NCBI RefSeq assembly: GCF_008806385.1
Contig: NZ_VZZK01000001.1
Coordinates: 186,001 to 250,000, forward strand
Length of the DNA: 64,000 bases
Direction of reading: 5' to 3'
Source of the DNA: Methylobacterium soli
Lineage (GTDB): Bacteria > Pseudomonadota > Alphaproteobacteria > Rhizobiales > Beijerinckiaceae
Position 1 is the first letter of the stretch. Every line of letters begins with the position of its first letter. Positions 9,545 through 19,708 of this stretch are shown in pieces. The notes beneath the pieces are model-generated. The model had not been told where the DNA came from. It worked only from the letters and a program-made list of their open reading frames with translations, and ran no database searches. Made by a program: the position numbers and the translations under genes.

Positions 9545-10213
9545 TCAGGGCGAGGCCTGAACGGGCTCGGGGCGCCGGGCAATCACCACGGCGGCGCCGA
9601 TCGACAGCGTTGCGGTGATCGTCGCCGGCACCACGAGGGCGACGAGCCCGATCCGGTCATACACGACGGTGCCGGTCGCCGCGCCGGCGAGGAGCGCCAG
9701 CCAGACAGCCCCGTCCCCGACCCAGCCGTAGCGCGGGCCGCGCCGGGAGAGCGCGAGGGCGACCTTCTGGCCGAAGCTGAACAGCGCCCCGGTCACGAAG
9801 GTGGTGCCGGCGCGAAACCCCTGGACCTGCACCAGCACGGCGTTCTGGGCCCCCATGGCCAGCGCCATGAACAGCGAGGCGAGCCCGAGATCCGGCGTCG
9901 TCAGCCCGATCGAGAGGGCGCCCAGCACGGTCAGCGCCTCGAAGGCGAGGACCACCGGCATCGCCCAGCGCGGCGCCGTGACCACCGAGAGGCCCCCGCC
10001 CAACGTCGCGCCGAGGAAGAAGGCGAAGATGAGCAGCGCCGGCAGGACCGCGTGGGCGAAATCCCGGTGGCCGAGGGCCACGGAGAGCTGCGTGGTGTTG
10101 CCGCTCATGAACGAGGTGTAGAGGCCGCCGAGGCGGATGAAGCCGAGCGCGTCGATGTAGCCGGCGAGCGCCGTGAGGATCAGGCCATAGGCCAGGAGCC
10201 AGGAACGATTCAT
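9545..10213 (-). CDS. YoaK family (DUF1275) membrane protein (222 aa)
   Basis: DUF1275/YoaK integral membrane protein with about six transmembrane helices. The family hallmark is the first-helix segment GYIDALGFIRLGGLYTSFMSGNTTQL near residues 17-43, seen here intact, followed by hydrophobic helices near 60, 85, 105, 165 and 190. Some members resemble transport or permease proteins, but the role is not established. ATG at 10213. The upstream 200 bp, shared with a divergent receiver-domain gene, hold an 8-bp inverted repeat TTAACCCT/AGGGTTAA (10250-10257 and 10288-10295) that could be regulatory. Confidence 0.85.
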   Translation of the reverse strand: MNRSWLLAYGLILTALAGYIDALGFIRLGGLYTSFMSGNTTQLSVALGHRDFAHAVLPALLIFAFFLGATLGGGLSVVTAPRWAMPVVLAFEALTVLGALSIGLTTPDLGLASLFMALAMGAQNAVLVQVQGFRAGTTFVTGALFSFGQKVALALSRRGPRYGWVGDGAVWLALLAGAATGTVVYDRIGLVALVVPATITATLSIGAAVVIARRPEPVQASP

Positions 10214-10420
10214 CGATCTGAAGACGCCCAGAGGGTTCGTAACGCTTCATTAACCCTTTCGGCCCTTCCGTGAGGGTGCGGGCGGGCAGGGTTAAAGGTT
10301 CGCTCACCAAACCTGAGCAATTCGAGAGGAACACGGCGAACGTCGGCGCGAGTGGACCCGTTGGTCCGACGATCCGACATCGCGGCCTTCGCCGCGCGCC
10401 GGGTGAGTTGGAGTTGCGTC

Positions 10421-10849
10421 ATGATCCCCTTCGCCTGCGCTGCCCTCACTGCCCCCGCCTTCTTCGATGGCGTCACCGGGACCGTCCTGGTCGTCGAGGA
10501 CGAGGCCACCGTCTGCGAACTCGCCGTCGAGGCCCTGCTCGACGAGGGCTACCGCGTGCTCAGCGCCGCCGACGCCGTCGAGGCCGAGGCCATCCTGGCC
10601 CGCGAGACCGTCGACCTGCTCTTCACCGATATCGATCTGGCCCGCAACACGAACGGCATCGCCCTGGCGCGCCGGGCCCGCAGCCAATGCCCGGGTCTCC
10701 CGGTCGTCTACACCTCGGGTGGCCGCGGGAGCCTTTCGCAGGCCGACGCCGTTGCCGAGTCGATCTTCGTCCCGAAGCCCTACCGGCCGAGCCAGATCGT
10801 GGAACTCACGAACGGCATCCTGCGCCGCAGCTATCCCCACCACGCCTGA
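10421..10849 (+). CDS. Stand-alone response-regulator receiver protein (142 aa)
   Basis: Single REC domain with no output domain, so it probably works as a phosphorelay intermediate or by protein contact. Motifs: TVLVVEDEATVCELAVEAL with the acidic pair at the start, FTDIDLA with the phosphoacceptor aspartate near residue 68, VVYTSGG with the conserved Thr, and FVPKPYRPSQIV with the conserved Lys. The same layout (LFTD, YTTGYT, LGKPYT) occurs in the REC domain of the hybrid kinase at 53879-55801, a possible partner class. ATG at 10421 has GGAG seven bases upstream; the longer frame from 10352 is less likely. Confidence 0.88.
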   Translation: MIPFACAALTAPAFFDGVTGTVLVVEDEATVCELAVEALLDEGYRVLSAADAVEAEAILARETVDLLFTDIDLARNTNGIALARRARSQCPGLPVVYTSGGRGSLSQADAVAESIFVPKPYRPSQIVELTNGILRRSYPHHA

Positions 10850-10890
10850 GCGGCCGGACCAGAACCGGCCCGCAGCCGGAGCCATCACCC

Positions 10891-11268
10891 ATGCGCCTCG
10901 CCCTCACCCTCCCCCTGATCCTGGCGGCCTTCGGGCTCGGCGGCGCCGCCGAGGCCGCCTGCGACGTGAAGGGCGCCAAGCTCGAAGAGGCGATCGCGCA
11001 GAAGAGCGAGCTGCGCGAGACCGCCAACAAGCAGACGGTGCGCGACCTGCGCACCCTGCGGGACGCCGCCATCGTGCTCGACACCTACAAGTACGGGGCC
11101 GAGTGCGAGCGCCTGATCGAGATCGTGAAGGCGCTCGCCGCCAACCCCGAGAAGACGATCGAGCAGGGCGGCGATACCGACGAGGACAAGGCCGAGAGCC
11201 TCGAGGAAGCGCGTGCGCCCAAGGCTCCGCCGCCGGCCGATTCCAGCACGGCGCCGCGCCCGAAATAA
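10891..11268 (+). CDS. Secreted hypothetical protein (125 aa)
   Basis: Begins with a clear signal peptide (MRLALTLPLILAAFGLGGAAEA, cleavage after AEA), so the product is periplasmic. The mature part has a Cys pair (ACDVKG and YGAECERL) likely to form a disulfide. A helical core follows, TVRDLRTLRDAAIVLDTYKYG, and then an acidic, low-complexity tail ending in PPPADSSTAPRPK. It lies 41 nt behind the receiver gene on the same strand. I know the style from Methylobacterium-like genomes but no function is assigned. Confidence 0.75.
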   Translation: MRLALTLPLILAAFGLGGAAEAACDVKGAKLEEAIAQKSELRETANKQTVRDLRTLRDAAIVLDTYKYGAECERLIEIVKALAANPEKTIEQGGDTDEDKAESLEEARAPKAPPPADSSTAPRPK

Positions 11269-11380
11269 TCGGTGGATCGCGGCCCCCGCGGCGCACCCGA
11301 TCCCGCTTCGCGCGTTCCAATCCGTTCGGTGCGTGCGCAAGCGTACCGCGTCCGATCACGCGCGAGGGGGACGAGGCGGC

Positions 11381-12472
11381 ATGGCAGGGGGAACGGCGAA
11401 CGGTCATTCGGCGATGGCGCACGGGGCGCGCGACCTGCCCTCCGTCACCATCGACGATTACAACATCGAGCTGGCGAACGAGGAAGGCTTCATCGGCGAC
11501 CGGGTCTCGAAGGGCGCGTTCCGCGACCTCGTCGAGGATTGGCGCGAGAAGCTGCGCCAACTCGGGGACGATCCCCTCGGCGACATCCCGAGCCAGGACA
11601 TCAGCAAGAAGCGCCTCGACCGCCTGCTGCTCTCGGACGACGTCCTCGGGGCCGGGCTGGTCTTCGGCGCGGTGGAGGATTTCGCCCAGGAGCTCGCCAC
11701 CGTGGTGCGGCGCTTCCTTCGGCAGAAGGATTGGCGCGACACGCAGGCCATCGTGGTGGGCGGCGGGTTCAGCGACAGCCTCATCGGCCGCTTCGCCATC
11801 AGCCGCGCCGCCGTGATCCTGCGCGCGGGCGGCCTCGACGTGCGCCTCGAGCCGATCCGCAACTATCCGGACGAGGCCGGCCTGATCGGCGCAGCCCATC
11901 TCGCCCCAGCCTGGATCTTCTCCGGCTACGACAGCCTCCTCGCGGTCGATATCGGGGGCAGCAATTTCCGCGCGGGCGTCCTCGTCACGAACCGCAAGAA
12001 GAACCCCGACCTCTCGCGCGCCGCCGTCTGGCGCTCCGAGCACTGGCGCCACCGCTGCGAGGAGCCGCCGCCCTCGCGCGACGCGGCGGTGGAGCGCCTC
12101 ATCGGGATGCTGCGCGAGCTGATCGTGCGGGCCGAGCGCGCCCGGCTGAAGCTCGCCCCCTTCATCGGGGTCGGGTGCCCGGGCCTGATCGAGGCGGATG
12201 GCTCGATCACCCGCGGCGGCCAGAACCTTCCGGGGAACTGGGAGAGCAGCCGCTTCAACCTGCCGGACGCGCTGCGGCAGGCGCTGCCGGAGATCGACGG
12301 CCACGAGACCATGGTGCTGATGCACAACGACGCCGTGGTGCAGGGCCTGAGCGAGGTGCCGAACATGGGCGCCTACGCCCGTTGGGGCGTGCTCACCATC
12401 GGCACCGGCCTCGGCAATGCGCGCTTCACCTACCGCAACCGGGAGAACGGCGAGAAGGCGCAGGAGGGTTGA
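11381..12472 (+). CDS. ROK-family/actin-fold sugar kinase-like protein (363 aa)
   Basis: Protein of the hexokinase/ROK actin-like ATPase fold. The N-terminal 190 residues are not the usual kinase domain and contain VVGGGFSDSLIGRFAISRAA. The fold itself starts with LLAVDIGGSNFRAGVLV near residue 188 (phosphate-1 motif), followed by GVGCPGLIEADGSI and a C-terminal VLTIGTGLGNARF motif (phosphate-2). Aspartate in LMHNDAVVQG is in the position of the catalytic base. The unusual N-terminal extension means that substrate and even kinase activity are uncertain; a regulatory ROK role is also possible, though no helix-turn-helix is seen. Confidence 0.75.
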   Translation: MAGGTANGHSAMAHGARDLPSVTIDDYNIELANEEGFIGDRVSKGAFRDLVEDWREKLRQLGDDPLGDIPSQDISKKRLDRLLLSDDVLGAGLVFGAVEDFAQELATVVRRFLRQKDWRDTQAIVVGGGFSDSLIGRFAISRAAVILRAGGLDVRLEPIRNYPDEAGLIGAAHLAPAWIFSGYDSLLAVDIGGSNFRAGVLVTNRKKNPDLSRAAVWRSEHWRHRCEEPPPSRDAAVERLIGMLRELIVRAERARLKLAPFIGVGCPGLIEADGSITRGGQNLPGNWESSRFNLPDALRQALPEIDGHETMVLMHNDAVVQGLSEVPNMGAYARWGVLTIGTGLGNARFTYRNRENGEKAQEG

Positions 12473-12578
12473 TGGAACGGGATCCGCGCGCCGACGCGGC
12501 TCCCGACACCATCCCGGGACGCGGGTGACCCGCGCGACGCGGCTGACGCTGACGCGGCGGGCCAGCGCACCCCGATCC

Positions 12579-13202
12579 TCATCGCGCCCGGTCGCCCGAG
12601 CGCATCTTCGCGAGCGTCCGCGACAGCTTCTGCGCCATCTGCTCGCGCAATTCCTCCGTCACCTCGATGTCGACGAGGCGCCAGGTCCAGCCGCGCAGCC
12701 GCAGGCGGATGCGCAATTGCCGGGCGCGCGGCGCATCGGGCGGCACCGCGATGACGACGGTGCGGAAGCCCCGCATCTCGGAATGCGCGTAGAGGGCCAG
12801 GAACCGCACGAGGCCGTCCACGCGCAAGCCCGTCTCGCGGGAGGCGGTCGCGGGCTTGGGCATGTCGAGGGTCTCGGGCCAGCCATCGTCGAGGAGATCG
12901 ACCACGGTTTTGGGCGTCACCATCGTCTCGGCCAAGGCGAGCGCGACCGCCACCGCCGCCTCGTTCAGGCGCTGGCGCTCGCGCGTCTCCAGCCCCGGAT
13001 CCTCCGCGATCGTGGCGCGGGCCGCCGCAGCCGTCTGGCGCACCAGCGAGAGCCGAAGCGTCCGGAAATTGACGTGACGGTCGACATAGTCGACGTCGCG
13101 CGCCTCGACCGCGCGGGCGAGCCCGTACAGCGCCCAGAACGGCGTGAGGGTGAAGGCGAACCACCCCAGGGCGATGAGAATCGGGACCGACCACCAGCGC
13201 AT
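12579..13202 (-). CDS. DUF2939 family protein (207 aa)
   Basis: Uncharacterised DUF2939 protein. One N-terminal membrane helix (MRWWSVPILIALGWFAFTL) is followed by PFWALYGLARAVEARDVDYVDRHVNF, the family's diagnostic region, where a hydrophobic helix leads to two acidic turns. The rest is a periplasmic alpha/beta domain ending in basic residues. It is 29 nt downstream of rppH on the same strand and may share its transcript. Probably anchored on the outer face of the inner membrane. No enzymatic motif. Confidence 0.8.
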   Translation of the reverse strand: MRWWSVPILIALGWFAFTLTPFWALYGLARAVEARDVDYVDRHVNFRTLRLSLVRQTAAAARATIAEDPGLETRERQRLNEAAVAVALALAETMVTPKTVVDLLDDGWPETLDMPKPATASRETGLRVDGLVRFLALYAHSEMRGFRTVVIAVPPDAPRARQLRIRLRLRGWTWRLVDIEVTEELREQMAQKLSRTLAKMRSGDRAR

Positions 13203-13231
13203 GGCCGGACCTCAGGCTGCACGCGGCGGGC

Positions 13232-13789
13232 TCACGCCCCCGCGTGCCACTGCGCGAGGCGCGAGAACGCCGCGACGACGCCCTCGTAGACCGGCCGCTT
13301 GAACGGGATGATCAGCCCCGGCAGGGTCGCGAACGGCTCCCAGCGCCAGGCCTCGAACTCGGAGCGGTGCTGGCCGCCACCGGGGCGGATGACGTCGATC
13401 TCGTCATCCGAGCCGAGGAAGCCGAAGGCGAACCATTTCTGGGTCTGGCCGCGATACCGGCCCTTCCAGGCCTGCTTCATCACGTCGGGCGGCAGGTCGT
13501 AGGGGAGCCAATCCGGGATCTCGGCGAGGAAGCGCAGCGAGCCCTCCGCGACATTCGTCTCCTCGTAGAGCTCCCGGGTCGCGGCCGCCCGCGGCGCCTC
13601 GCCCGGATCGATGCCGCCCTGGGGCATCTGCCAGGAGAAATCGCCCGACACGTGCTCGGGGCCGCCTTCCTGGCGGCGGCGGCCGATGAAGACGCGGCCC
13701 GAACGATCGATCAGCGTGATCCCGACACAGGGGCGGTAGGGCAGACCGGTTTTGTCCCGGCGGCCGTCGAACTCTTCTGCGCGCGTCAT
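13232..13789 (-). CDS. rppH: RNA pyrophosphohydrolase, Nudix family (185 aa)
   Basis: Removes pyrophosphate from the 5' triphosphate of mRNA, opening it to RNase E decay. The Nudix box is seen as [23 protein letters not shown] (read with gaps: GG, RELYEE), together with the RppH-type opening [21 protein letters not shown] and QMPQGGID, and the KWFAFGF and [10 protein letters not shown] regions. Length fits RppH. The start at 13789 gives [16 protein letters not shown] at 13801 and a longer frame from 13852 are alternatives, none with a strong ribosome binding site. Downstream DUF2939 is 29 nt away. Confidence 0.93.
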   Translation of the reverse strand: MTRAEEFDGRRDKTGLPYRPCVGITLIDRSGRVFIGRRRQEGGPEHVSGDFSWQMPQGGIDPGEAPRAAATRELYEETNVAEGSLRFLAEIPDWLPYDLPPDVMKQAWKGRYRGQTQKWFAFGFLGSDDEIDVIRPGGGQHRSEFEAWRWEPFATLPGLIIPFKRPVYEGVVAAFSRLAQWHAGA

Positions 13790-13873
13790 CGGCCGGACCA
13801 TAGGGCAGCCGATCCTGTCGCCGCAACGGACGAAAGCGCGCTTGGCCTCCACCTTTCGTCGGATTCGGCCGTC

Positions 13874-15121
13874 TCACTCGGCCTTGGACAGGCGGGTTCC
13901 CGCGCCCGGCGCCCGCAGGGCGGCGCTGACGGGCACGAGGCGCAGCCCGCGTGCCTCGAGATCGCGCGACCAGCGCGCGATGCGCTCGATGGTGAGCGGC
14001 TGGGCGGTGGCCGAAGCGAGGACGAAGCCCTTGCTGCGGGCCTGCGCCTCCAGGCGTGCGAGCTCGCGGTCGATCGCCTCGGCCCGCGGCACGGCATCGA
14101 GCGGGATCTTGGCCCGCACGGCCGGGAGCTTCAGCTTGGCGGCGAGGCCGGCAGGCAGGCCGCGGGCCGCCGTGCCGTCATCGACGAAGCCGAGGCCGCG
14201 CGCGGCGATCTCCTTCAGCACCGGCTCCAGCGCGCCCGCATCGGCCAGGAGCTTGGCCCCCATGAAATTGACGAGGCCGACATAGCCGGAGACCCGGCTC
14301 ATCACCCAGGCAAGCCGGTCGGCATTCTCGGCCGGGCGCAGGGCGGTGAGCAGGGATTGGGGGCCGGGATCGCTGTCGGGATAGTCGAAGGGCTCCATCG
14401 GGGCCTGGAGCAGAACCTCGTGGCCGAATTCGCGGGCGCGCGCGGCGCTCCGCTCGGCCTCGCTCCCGTAGGGTGCGAAGGCGAGGCTGACCGCCGGCGG
14501 CAGCTTCACGATGGCGCTTGCGGTCGCGGATTGGCCGATGCCGAGGCCGGTGATCAGGATGGCGATGCGGGGGCCGGAGCCCGGCTCCTCGGGCCGCGCG
14601 TAGACGTCGAGGGGGCGCAGGCGCCCCTCCCCCATCTTCGGAACCGGGCCGTGGCGGCCGCGCTCGGTCAGGCGCGGATCCGGGGCGGGCGCGAGCTTCA
14701 CCGGGGAGGACGGCACGCGGATCACCACCGCCTCGCTCGGCGCCGCGGTGCCGGAGGGGCGCACCACGACGACCCCGGAGGCGCTCTCGACCTCCTCGGC
14801 GCTGCGCTGGCTCGGGACCGGGACCGGAACCGGCGGCTCGATCTCGGCGAGGCGGGCGGATTCGGCGGGGGCGGATCGCGCCTCGGCGGGCGGGGCCTCG
14901 CGCCGCGTGATCGTCACGGTGACGCGGGGCTCGCCGCCCCGCGGGTCGCCGAGCAGGAACAGGAGGCCGACGAGGACGAGCATACCTCCGGCCGCTCCCG
15001 CGGCCAGATGGCGCGGAGCCAGCCGGGCCCGCACGCGGGCGAGGCGGCCCTTGAGCCCGGCCTCGACCGGAGCTGCGACCCCGAGGGGGCGGGTCAGGAT
15101 ATCGTCGGAGGGCAGGCTCAC
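13874..15121 (-). CDS. Divergent polysaccharide deacetylase family protein (415 aa)
   Basis: Envelope protein of the divergent polysaccharide deacetylase family (DUF610), usually next to ctpA/envC in alphaproteobacteria, as here. A cytosolic N-terminus leads into one transmembrane helix near residue 60 (AGAAGGMLVLVGLLFLLGD), a long Pro/Ala/Glu/Val-rich linker (about residues 75-170), then the periplasmic NodB-like domain from PRIAILITGLGIG to SALRAP. Typical NodB metal-binding His residues are not obvious. GTG at 15121 (SLPSDDILTRPLG) has GAGG 6-7 bases upstream; ATG at 15184 would add 21 residues. The stop is 84 nt before rppH. Confidence 0.85.
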   Translation of the reverse strand: MSLPSDDILTRPLGVAAPVEAGLKGRLARVRARLAPRHLAAGAAGGMLVLVGLLFLLGDPRGGEPRVTVTITRREAPPAEARSAPAESARLAEIEPPVPVPVPSQRSAEEVESASGVVVVRPSGTAAPSEAVVIRVPSSPVKLAPAPDPRLTERGRHGPVPKMGEGRLRPLDVYARPEEPGSGPRIAILITGLGIGQSATASAIVKLPPAVSLAFAPYGSEAERSAARAREFGHEVLLQAPMEPFDYPDSDPGPQSLLTALRPAENADRLAWVMSRVSGYVGLVNFMGAKLLADAGALEPVLKEIAARGLGFVDDGTAARGLPAGLAAKLKLPAVRAKIPLDAVPRAEAIDRELARLEAQARSKGFVLASATAQPLTIERIARWSRDLEARGLRLVPVSAALRAPGAGTRLSKAE

Positions 15122-15246
15122 CGCGTCCTCGGCACGGGGACAGCCGCCACCCGGCCTTCGCGCGACGCGGTCCCCCGCCCCCATTGCGGCCCCGCATGGT
15201 TAACGTTCCGTCAACGGGGCCGAAAACCCTGCGGCCAGAACGACGA

Positions 15247-15277
15247 AGCCCCCGCCCGGTTCTCCCGGGCGGGGGCT
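15247..15277 (-). terminator. Strong hairpin downstream of ctpA
   Basis: Perfect 13-bp stem, AGCCCCCGCCCGG with loop TTCTC and CCGGGCGGGGGCT, located 30 nt after the ctpA stop on the reverse strand. It ends the long envelope-ribosome gene block read leftward and separates it from the deacetylase gene. Confidence 0.75.
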
Positions 15278-15308
15278 CGATCGCGTGCGGGGTCCGGGCG
15301 ACCTTGCG

Positions 15309-16630
<1,322 letters not shown>

Positions 16631-16631
<1 letters not shown>

Positions 16632-17992
16632 TATCCGCGAACCTTCTCAATGGGGCCCTTCGCCCACCAAGGCTCCGGGTCGATGGAGCCGCCGTCTTTC
16701 TTGAACTCGACGTACAGGACCGGATCACCGCGGTCACCGTCAGTCGCAGCCGAATTCGCCGTCGCGGTCAGATTTGCCCCGCCCTCGCCCATGCCGGCCA
16801 CCGGCTCGCCCGCGAGCACGAACTGGCCAACCTCGACGTTGATCTGATCCATCCCTGCCAACAAGAGATAGTAGCCATCGCCCGCATTGATGATCAAGAG
16901 TCGGCCGAAGGAGCGGAACGGGCCCGCGAACGAGACCCACCCGTCCGCCGGTGATGACACGACCGCCTTCGGACGCGTGGCGAGCGAAATGCCGCGCGTC
17001 ATCCCGCCATTGCCGTCGGGCACGTTGAAGCTGCGCAGGAGGCGCCCGCTCACCGGCCGCGGCAGCTCGCCCCGGGCCTCGGCGAACTTCACCTTCGGGC
17101 TCAGCCGGGCCGGGTCGCGGAAGCCTGCGGCCGCGAAGCGCTCCTGCGTCGCCCGCGCCTCGCGCTGCTCGGCCTCCCGGGCGGCCTCGACGGCGCGGCG
17201 GGCGGCGCCGACCTCGCCCTCCATCCGGTCGACGAGGTCCTTCAGGCTTTTCGCCTGCACCCCGAGCTCGGCAGCGCGGGTACGCTCGGCGTTGAGTCCG
17301 CTCTCCACCTCCGCGAGGCGGGCGCGGCGCGCGGTCACGAGGGCGTTGAGGCGCTGCTGCTCCTTGGCCCAGCCGGCGAGATCGTTCTGCAGCCCCTGCT
17401 TGTCGGCCGCGATCAAGCCGCGCAGGCGCACGAGCTCGCCGAGGTCGCTCGCCAGGGTCTCGGCCTCGCCGCGCAATTCCGGCACCACGGCGCCGAGCAT
17501 CATCGAGGTGCGGATCACCGCGAGCACGTCCTCGGGCTGGACCAGGACCGCCGGCGGCGGGCGCCGGCCCATGCGCTGAAGCGCGGCCAGAATCTCCGCG
17601 ATGACGCCGCGGCGCGCCTCGAGGGAGCGGCGGATCGCGGCCTCGCTCGCCCCCATGGTCTTCAGGCGCTCTTCCAGACGGCTCATCCGATCCTCGGTCG
17701 CCTGGGACTGGCGGCCGGCATCGATCAGCGCGGCGTTGAGCTTCGCCCGGTCGCCGCCGATGGCGGCAATCTCGGCCTCGTACTGGGTGCGGGCGCTGCC
17801 GCTCGCCCTGAGGGCATCCTCGATGCGCTTGAGGTTCTCGGCGCGGCGGTCGCGCTCCTCGACGGCGCGCTGGATCTTGTCCTGATCGGGGTTCGGCGCC
17901 GGGCTCGGCTCCGCCCGCGGGCCGCCCGCGCAGCCGAGCAGGCCGGCCAAGCCGACCACGATGCCCAGACCCTCGCGTGCGCGCCGATTCAT
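16631..17992 (-). CDS. EnvC-like murein hydrolase activator with degenerate LytM domain (453 aa)
   Basis: Activates amidases that split septal peptidoglycan. The N-terminus (MNRRAREGLGIVVGLAGLLGCAGG) looks like a lipoprotein signal with Cys in LGCAGG. Two long coiled-coil stretches (about residues 45-110 and 200-280) precede a C-terminal LytM/M23 domain starting near 335 (RLLRSFNVPDGNGGMTRGISL). Zinc ligands of active M23 enzymes are missing: RGISLATRP replaces the HxGxD turn, NAGDGYYLLLAGM the His-Gly turn and VLYVEFKK the HxH motif. It is therefore expected to regulate rather than cut. ATG at 17992 preceded by GGGGCAGG is preferred over 18028. It is coupled to ctpA and 16 nt from rlmH. Confidence 0.85.
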
Positions 17993-18008
17993 CCTGCCCC
18001 TATGCCGG

Positions 18009-18509
18009 TTAAACGCCGTCCGGACCACCGCGGTGATAGGGATGACCCGCCAGAATGGTGAGCGAGCGATAGAGCTGTTCGAGGGCGAGAACGCGCACCA
18101 GCCCGTGGGGAAGTGTCGCAGCCCCGAAGGACAGGATCAGGTCGGCGCGGGCGCGCACCGCCTCGTCCAGCCCGTCGGCGCCGCCGATCACGATGACGAG
18201 GGCGGGCCGCCCGCCGTCGCGCCAGGCGCCGATGCGCTCGGCGATTCGCTCGCTGGCGAGATCCGAGCGTCCCCGCTCGTCATAGACGATGAGCACCCCG
18301 TTCGCCGGGAGATGCGCCAGGAGCGCGGCGGCCTCCTCGGCACAGCGGTCCGGCGCGCGCCGGGCCCGGCTCTCGGGCATCTCGACCGCCTCGCAGGCGG
18401 TGAAGCCGAGGCTGCGGCCGAGGGCAACCGCGCGCTCGCGATAGCGCGTCGCGAGATCCCGCTCGGGCCCCTGTTTCAGGCGCCCGATGGCGGCAACGAG
18501 GAGACGCAA
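18009..18509 (-). CDS. rlmH: 23S rRNA (pseudouridine-1915-N3)-methyltransferase (166 aa)
   Basis: SPOUT-fold enzyme that methylates pseudouridine 1915 of 23S rRNA at N3, using S-adenosylmethionine, on assembled 70S ribosomes. It has the family start MRLLVAAIGRLKQGPE, the central VIVIGGADGLDE loop (the knotted SAM site, about residues 105-120), and the invariant C-terminal ALEQLYRSLTILAGHPYHR. Length is slightly longer than the E. coli protein. It is packed between rsfS (9 nt) and envC, in the usual alphaproteobacterial order. Confidence 0.95.
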   Translation of the reverse strand: MRLLVAAIGRLKQGPERDLATRYRERAVALGRSLGFTACEAVEMPESRARRAPDRCAEEAAALLAHLPANGVLIVYDERGRSDLASERIAERIGAWRDGGRPALVIVIGGADGLDEAVRARADLILSFGAATLPHGLVRVLALEQLYRSLTILAGHPYHRGGPDGV

Positions 18510-18518
18510 TGCCCGGTA

Positions 18519-18968
18519 TCAGCCGGCCAGACGACCGGCCGGGCGATCGGCGCCCGAAAGCGGGCGGTCGGCGCCCCACATCTTCTCGAGATTGTAGAAG
18601 CCGCGGACTTCGGGCCGGAAGATATGAACGAGCACGTCGCCGGCATCGATCAGCACCCAGTCGCAGGCCGGCAGGCCCTCGACACGCGCCGTGCCGAAAC
18701 CCTTGGCCTTCATATCCTGGATGATCTTGTCGGCAATGGCGCCCACATGGCGCTGCGAGCGGCCCGAGGTGACGATCATCGTATCGGCAATGGAGGTCTT
18801 GCCTGCCAGATCGATCTCGATGGTTTCCTCGGCCTTCATCTCGTCGAGGCAACCGAGCGCGAGCGCTTTCAAGTCTTCGACCCTCTCCAGGGCGGCGTTG
18901 TCGGAACCAGCGGTTCCCGTTTGGATCGTCTCGGACAGCGTCCTGGTTCCTCGAATGACAATGGACAT
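18519..18968 (-). CDS. rsfS: Ribosome silencing factor RsfS (149 aa)
   Basis: Binds uL14 on the large subunit and blocks subunit joining when nutrients are short. The DUF143 core is present: KALALGCLDEMKAEETIEIDLAG, SIADTMIVTSGRSQRHVGAIAD (conserved SGRS motif), CDWVLIDAGDVLVHIFRPEVRGFYNLEKMW. Start ATG at 18968 gives MSIVIRGTRT; a second ATG at 18986 is possible. The C-terminal 15 residues (DRPLSGADRPAGRLAG) are an Ala/Arg-rich tail beyond the core. It lies between nadD and rlmH and is part of the proline-NAD-ribosome block. Confidence 0.95.
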   Translation of the reverse strand: MSIVIRGTRTLSETIQTGTAGSDNAALERVEDLKALALGCLDEMKAEETIEIDLAGKTSIADTMIVTSGRSQRHVGAIADKIIQDMKAKGFGTARVEGLPACDWVLIDAGDVLVHIFRPEVRGFYNLEKMWGADRPLSGADRPAGRLAG

Positions 18969-18986
18969 ACGGTGCCTGCACCGCAT

Positions 18987-19661
18987 TCAACAGAGAGTGG
19001 ATTGTTCCACGCCCATTTTCAATATCTGCGCGGCACTCATCCCCGCATCCCCGGGATGCATTGAGGGACTTCCCCTGCGCAGATCCGTCGAGGAGAGCGG
19101 CGAACGCGGCCCGTGGAGGAAGACCCAGGCCGGCGGCCGTCTCCCGGGAAGCGCCGGCGAATCACTTTCGCGGATGCGCGATCCTGCCATCGCGCCCGCG
19201 CCGGGCGCGTTCGGCGCCCGCAGGGTGAAGCCGGGCCGGTCGACCACCGCGATCGGCATCAGGGCGGCGATCTCGCGAAATCCCCGCCAGCGGTGGAACG
19301 TCGCGAGGCTGTCGGCCCCCATGATCCAGACGAAGCGCAGATCCGGGCGCCGCGCCGTGAGGAAGCGCAGGGTGTCGCGGGTGTAAGGCGCCCGGAGGCT
19401 CGCCTCGAACGTGGTCACGGCGATGCGTGAGTCGTGAGCGACCCGCTCGGCCCGGGCGGCGCGCTCGGCAAGGGGCTCCAGCGCGCTCCGGTCCTTCAAT
19501 GGATTGCCCGGGGTGACGAGCCACCAGACCTTGTCGAGGGCAAGCCGCCGCAGCGCCGTCAGGCTCACGTGGCGATGGCCCCGATGGGCCGGGTTGAACG
19601 ATCCGCCGTAGAGCCCGATCCGCTGCCCCGGCGCCGCCGGCGGCAGGCCCGCGAAGACCAT
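18987..19661 (-). CDS. nadD: Nicotinate-nucleotide adenylyltransferase (224 aa)
   Basis: Joins nicotinate mononucleotide and ATP to give deamido-NAD, a key step of NAD synthesis. The nucleotidylyltransferase signature is IGLYGGSFNPAHRGHRH (the H-x-G-H type motif), followed by WWLVTPGNPLKD, FVWIMGADSLATFHRWRGFREIA and the C-terminal SPLSSTDLRRG, a variant of the SST-x-R motif that binds phosphate. Full length for the family. Start ATG at 19661; the protein opens with 13 extra residues before the beta-1 strand. It is 18 nt ahead of rsfS and 47 nt behind proA. Confidence 0.94.
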   Translation of the reverse strand: MVFAGLPPAAPGQRIGLYGGSFNPAHRGHRHVSLTALRRLALDKVWWLVTPGNPLKDRSALEPLAERAARAERVAHDSRIAVTTFEASLRAPYTRDTLRFLTARRPDLRFVWIMGADSLATFHRWRGFREIAALMPIAVVDRPGFTLRAPNAPGAGAMAGSRIRESDSPALPGRRPPAWVFLHGPRSPLSSTDLRRGSPSMHPGDAGMSAAQILKMGVEQSTLC

Positions 19662-19708
19662 GGTTCAGGTCCGGACGGGTCCGCCGGCGATCCCGCCCGC
19701 GATCGCGC